Origin: Climacium dendroides
Lineage: Eukaryota > Streptophyta > Bryopsida > Hypnales > Climaciaceae
Direction of reading: 5' to 3'
Assembly: GCA_950106755.1 (NCBI GenBank)
Contig: OX467090.1
Location: forward strand, 17,235,489 to 17,299,488
DNA length: 64,000 nucleotides
Below, one piece after another: positions 60,611 to 64,000 of this stretch. Every line of letters starts with the position of its first letter. Position 1 is the first letter of the stretch. The notes under the pieces are model-generated. The model was not told the DNA's origin and did not search any database. It saw only the letters and a list, made by a program, of their open reading frames with translations. The position numbers were made by a program, and so were the translations under genes.

Positions 60611-61358
60611 ATTGTCCGATCATGCTTCAACAAGGGTCTACCCTGATAGTTTTACATTTCAGCTTCGAAAAATCAGAAAAGAATTCAATTCTTGTCGGAA
60701 TGCCTTCATTCTTTTCGCAATTCACTTCTCTCAAACAATTCAATCTCTGAAAATACGAATAGCTTCCCCAAAGTACCTAGATAGCAAATCTGTATGGGAA
60801 TGGGTAGTTCTACCTTACTTAAGGAGAGATTTTGAAGTGGATTCAATTGACATTTTATGATGGCGTACTCTGTTAAAATTTGGCAGAATTGCATGGGCCA
60901 AACCTCAGGTGTTACAAAACATATTGACAATAACATATATTGGACATCATTAGGATGTATTGGCGTTCTCCAATGAATGTAGTCAGGTCACCTTTCCAGA
61001 ATTGGGACCACCATTGGATTCCCAGTTGCCCTAATCTTGGGTCATCCCTTGACAGTCACAAAAATCAACCTCAGGTCCAGATGGAAACCTCAGTCTACTA
61101 ACAATTTGGCCAATACACAGACAAACGTTGTGAGATGCAAGTACTCAAGCAGCACCAGTTTTTTTATGTGGGATTGCATGACACACTGACTAAACTTCAC
61201 ACATTGCAGCCTCTAATGCACTTTAATAAATAATACTGAAAAACTGATTAATTAATCCATGAAGAATAACTTGCTAAATTTGGCAACATAGGAATTTTGT
61301 AGAGGTACGTGTGATTGAAGATTTTTATCCATTTGAAATTTAAAATTTTGTTGTTGGC
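60611..61358. other. Non-coding stretch with the empty TIR site
   Basis: Positions 60,960-61,230 match 1,190-1,299 plus 2,970-3,100 inverted, joined at one TA (61,099-61,100). This is the uninserted form of the 1,300-2,967 element. No gene is seen. Confidence 0.55.
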
Positions 61359-61780
61359 ATGCTACTCCTCTTGCGCTGCTCTTTCTGCATCGTTCCTCTT
61401 GTAACCCTCCTCCGCTGCTCCTCCTGCATGTTTCTTCCACTACTGCTCTTACGTCCCTCTTCCGCTACTCTTCTTATATTTTTCTTCTGCCGCTCCTACT
61501 GTGACCCTTTGGCGCCTCTCTTCCTGCGCCACTCCTCCTTTGCTCCCACGCCATTCTTGTTGTGCTTGTACACTGCTTCTCTTTTGTTCTTGTGTCATTC
61601 TTGCTCTGCACTTCCATCATTCCTTCCTTGCTCCTACACCGCTCTTCCACTACTTCCTTGTCGCTCCTCCCTTGCTCTTGTGTCACTCTTGCTATGCGCC
61701 CTTGTTGCTTCTCCTTTGCTCCCGCGTCGCTCCTCCCCTATTCCTACACCGCTCTTCCTACTCTTCCTCATTGATTGGAT
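61359..61780. repeat. Pyrimidine-rich degenerate minisatellite
   Basis: This is a strongly C/T-biased run with recurring GCTCCTCC, CTCTTGTGTCA and TCCTACACCGCTCTTCC words. The last two repeat at about 90- to 120-bp spacing. Frames on the plus strand give only Leu/Cys/Ser low-complexity sequence, and on the minus strand Arg/Glu-rich sequence, so I call no gene. Confidence 0.6.
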
Positions 61781-62324
61781 ACAATGCTGCTACTTCTATA
61801 TTGAATAGAGAATAGATATGTTTCCTTCTTCTTCACTGTGGAGACTTGATCTGTCGCGATGTTTTCAGATGCGAGTGATTATTTTGTATTCTTGGTATAC
61901 ATCCTCATTTATAAGTTCTTCCATTTTTCTATAAGTGCTTCTGCAAACAATATGATGAAAAACGATTGCGCTCTTTTCCACCATAGGTATGTTTACTTTG
62001 ACAAACTCCTTTTGCACCTCAGATTTTGAAAATTGTTGCACATTATAGGTGAGGTGAAGGCCTACTGTACCTCATACTTACTTCATTGCTTGTTGCACAT
62101 TCGCCTATTGTCACTATATGAGGAGAATTTACATAAGGTACTGTTCTTGTCCAAGATGGGTTGAAGCTGTGAAATGTAGACATCTACTGCATGGAATGAG
62201 GAATGACATTGCTATATTGCAATTGCGGCTAGACTTCACGAAGGAGAGGTACAGTCCTTGGATCTTCACCTCTTTTTTTTGCTCTTCTTCTCTCAATATC
62301 CACTTTTTGGTTTTCTTTACAAAT
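61781..62324. other. Stretch without recognised gene
   Basis: It separates the pyrimidine-rich repeat from the transposase relic and may be the 3' part of that transposon. No inverted terminus could be identified. Confidence 0.35.
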
Positions 62325-64000
62325 CTAGGGCATGAAGCCACAATATAGTGCCAAATATCCTACCACAAGGGCGTTAGCTCTTATAGCTACATGCAACATT
62401 TCTCTAAGTGCTTTAACATTCTTGACACTCCATTCCTCATTGTGCCTTCTTTTACTTCTAGCTAGGTATGCTCTCACTTCTTTGTCTTGCAACTTTTGTA
62501 GTTTTTCCTTCGCCCTTTGCTGTTTATTGTGTTTTTTTTGTAACATCCTTTTCTCTTTTTCTGCAGCAACTACTTCCTTCTTTGACGCGACTTCTTCAAG
62601 CTCCTGCACATGCTCCTCTTTAGTAAGGAGAATAGATTTCTCATAGTCAATTTGAGGTTCCGTTCTCCTTCTTGACATGGAGTTGAAATGTATACATGGT
62701 AATTCTAGGAACTTAGAAAAACTATTAGTCTTCTCATGTATTAACACTTGTGCTGATCCACCTTCCCCTCCAGCTACCTTTGTGTCTTCCATTTCTAGTG
62801 ATCCACCTTCTTCATTAGTAGAACTCCCATTATCTTTATCTTGGCCACATACTTCTTCATCTGAATCATCTACTTGAACATAATATTGTGTGTAGTTCGT
62901 CACATGGATAGTAACCTCATCAAAAATCTCCTACAATTTACATTACTATAATTAGATGCTCAACTCAAAAATATGTGAGTTAATTTCTATATTTCCACCT
63001 TTTATGCTTGTACCCTTTATGTTTCCTTGTCCCCTTTCATAAGCCTTACTAGGACCCATTTTGTAGTTCATGGTGGTTGGATTTAAAGGATAGATGTTTG
63101 TAGTTGATCCCTTGATAATGTTCTAGGAAGACAATGCTCTTCTTAAACGATGGGACACCCATTGGGCTAATCTTCTTTCACTGGCACCTGGCCTTTGTGA
63201 CCCAATGTCCAATTATCCTTATAAGTTCTGAAAGACAGTTTAAAACACTTGAAACAAGTGACGCCTAGTGGTTGTAAAGCATGGGAGGTGTGGGAAGGAA
63301 ATGTTAGCATGTAAACTCTTTTAGATATAGCCAACTTGATTATTTCTAGTGTAACATGTGATTTATACCCATCCTAAATTAGCAAATGTATATTTTCTGG
63401 GGACAGACCATACAATTTTGAAATTATGTGAAGAAAATGTAACATCCAATCTCTAAATAAAGCATTAGTCATCCATGCCTTAGGTTGCATGGCTTATACA
63501 GCTCCTTGTTCCCCTGTTTTTCTTAAAAAATTCTAAGTTTCTTCTTGCCTTTAAAAACGTAGTAGTTATGAATGCTTTCACCCTTTGCATTGATGCAAGC
63601 CAAGACAAACAACCACTCTCTTTGGTATGCACTAATCTTGTGCATGTTTTGGACCCCTTTTTTGCTATGACATATCCTCCACCGTCTTTCTCAGCTTATG
63701 CACTACTCTCATCACAATTCCAAATGTAATCAGGTTCATAATAGTGTTTGTCATACAATAATTGTAGGTTGTTGTAGAAAGAGGTTACTAAATCAGGATA
63801 CAAATTTTTAGTTCTTCTTTGTTTAATACAAGAAGGGCTTGGACCTTTCTTATTATTAACTATGTGTGTCTTTTTTTTGAAACATTTAATCCAACTAGGG
63901 CTTGGTTCCCATCTTTGAAAGGGGTGACTTAAGATTGAGTAAGTATGCCTACTTTCTCTTTAAGTTGTCCAATTGTCAAGAAGAATCTAATGTTTTGCAT
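62325..64000 (-). pseudogene. Pogo/Tigger-like DDE transposase relic, runs off the right edge
   Basis: The minus strand from the window edge carries pieces of a CENP-B/pogo-type transposase. There is an N-terminal part near 63,800-63,900 with LYPDLVTSFYNNLQLLYD. Then comes the first acidic motif IWNCDESSA followed by a stop at 63,696 and GGGYVIAKKGSKT. A frameshifted stretch leads to MQPKAWMTNALFRDWMLHFL, then HLLI-stop-DGYKSH (stop at 63,374, second Asp at 63,371), and VYMLTFPSHTSHALQPLGV. The last 192 codons (62,903-62,325) are an open, strongly charged coiled-coil tail, beginning with a GTG rather than an ATG. At least four stops and a frameshift make it non-functional. The N-terminal DNA-binding domain is outside the window. 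Confidence 0.75.

Overview
This is a repeat-rich, AT-rich nuclear window, most probably from a land plant with a large genome. The reasons are plant-type CACTA termini with 3-bp target duplications, a PIF/Harbinger relic with its MYB/SANT partner, a pogo/Tigger-type transposase relic, exons of a plant-type S9 dipeptidyl-peptidase gene, and a multicopy protein-kinase family with introns. I cannot name the species. There is no operon, rRNA or CRISPR, and I recognised no tRNA.

The window is built from recurring blocks: a kinase gene with a GC-rich 5' leader; a Q block (kinase 3' flank, about 1.2 kb); an R block (upstream of the leader, 2.5-3 kb); an S block (about 0.4 kb); and a diverged array with a period near 185 bp. 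Kinase copies sit at 9.5-10.8 kb (A, minus), 29.5-30.9 kb (B, minus), 35.0-36.3 kb (C, minus) and 54.9-56.2 kb (D, plus). All four derive from one 440-codon gene. A is open end to end. B has a nonsense codon, C a 2-nt deletion, and D a stop just after the kinase domain. All four lack the DFG glycine, and A-C also lack the HRD histidine. R blocks around 38.3-41.3 kb and 57.7-60.6 kb form a large inverted repeat, and other R blocks lie at 12.2-15.3, 22.0-22.4 and 50.6-53.2 kb.

Several transposons are placed between these blocks, and some are dated by empty paralogous sites inside the window. The best cases are a CACTA element at 26,938-28,714 (empty site near 8,646), a TIR element at 1,300-2,967 carrying a 185-bp array (empty site near 61,099), an 809-bp TIR element at 36,779-37,587 inserted at a leader splice donor, and a TA-duplicating element at 40,347-40,723 shared only by the two arms of the inverted repeat. 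The 16-21 kb region holds a dead two-gene PIF/Harbinger element with two foldback CACTA-type hairpins. Near 45.3-46.05 kb are three decayed exons of an S9 peptidase gene. The right end runs into a pogo/Tigger-like transposase pseudogene that continues beyond the window.

No gene cassette here looks like a new multi-gene system. The most interesting content is the duplicated, probably catalytically impaired kinase family, a 620-bp identity tract between copies A and B that suggests gene conversion, and the way TIR elements carry the 185-bp array.
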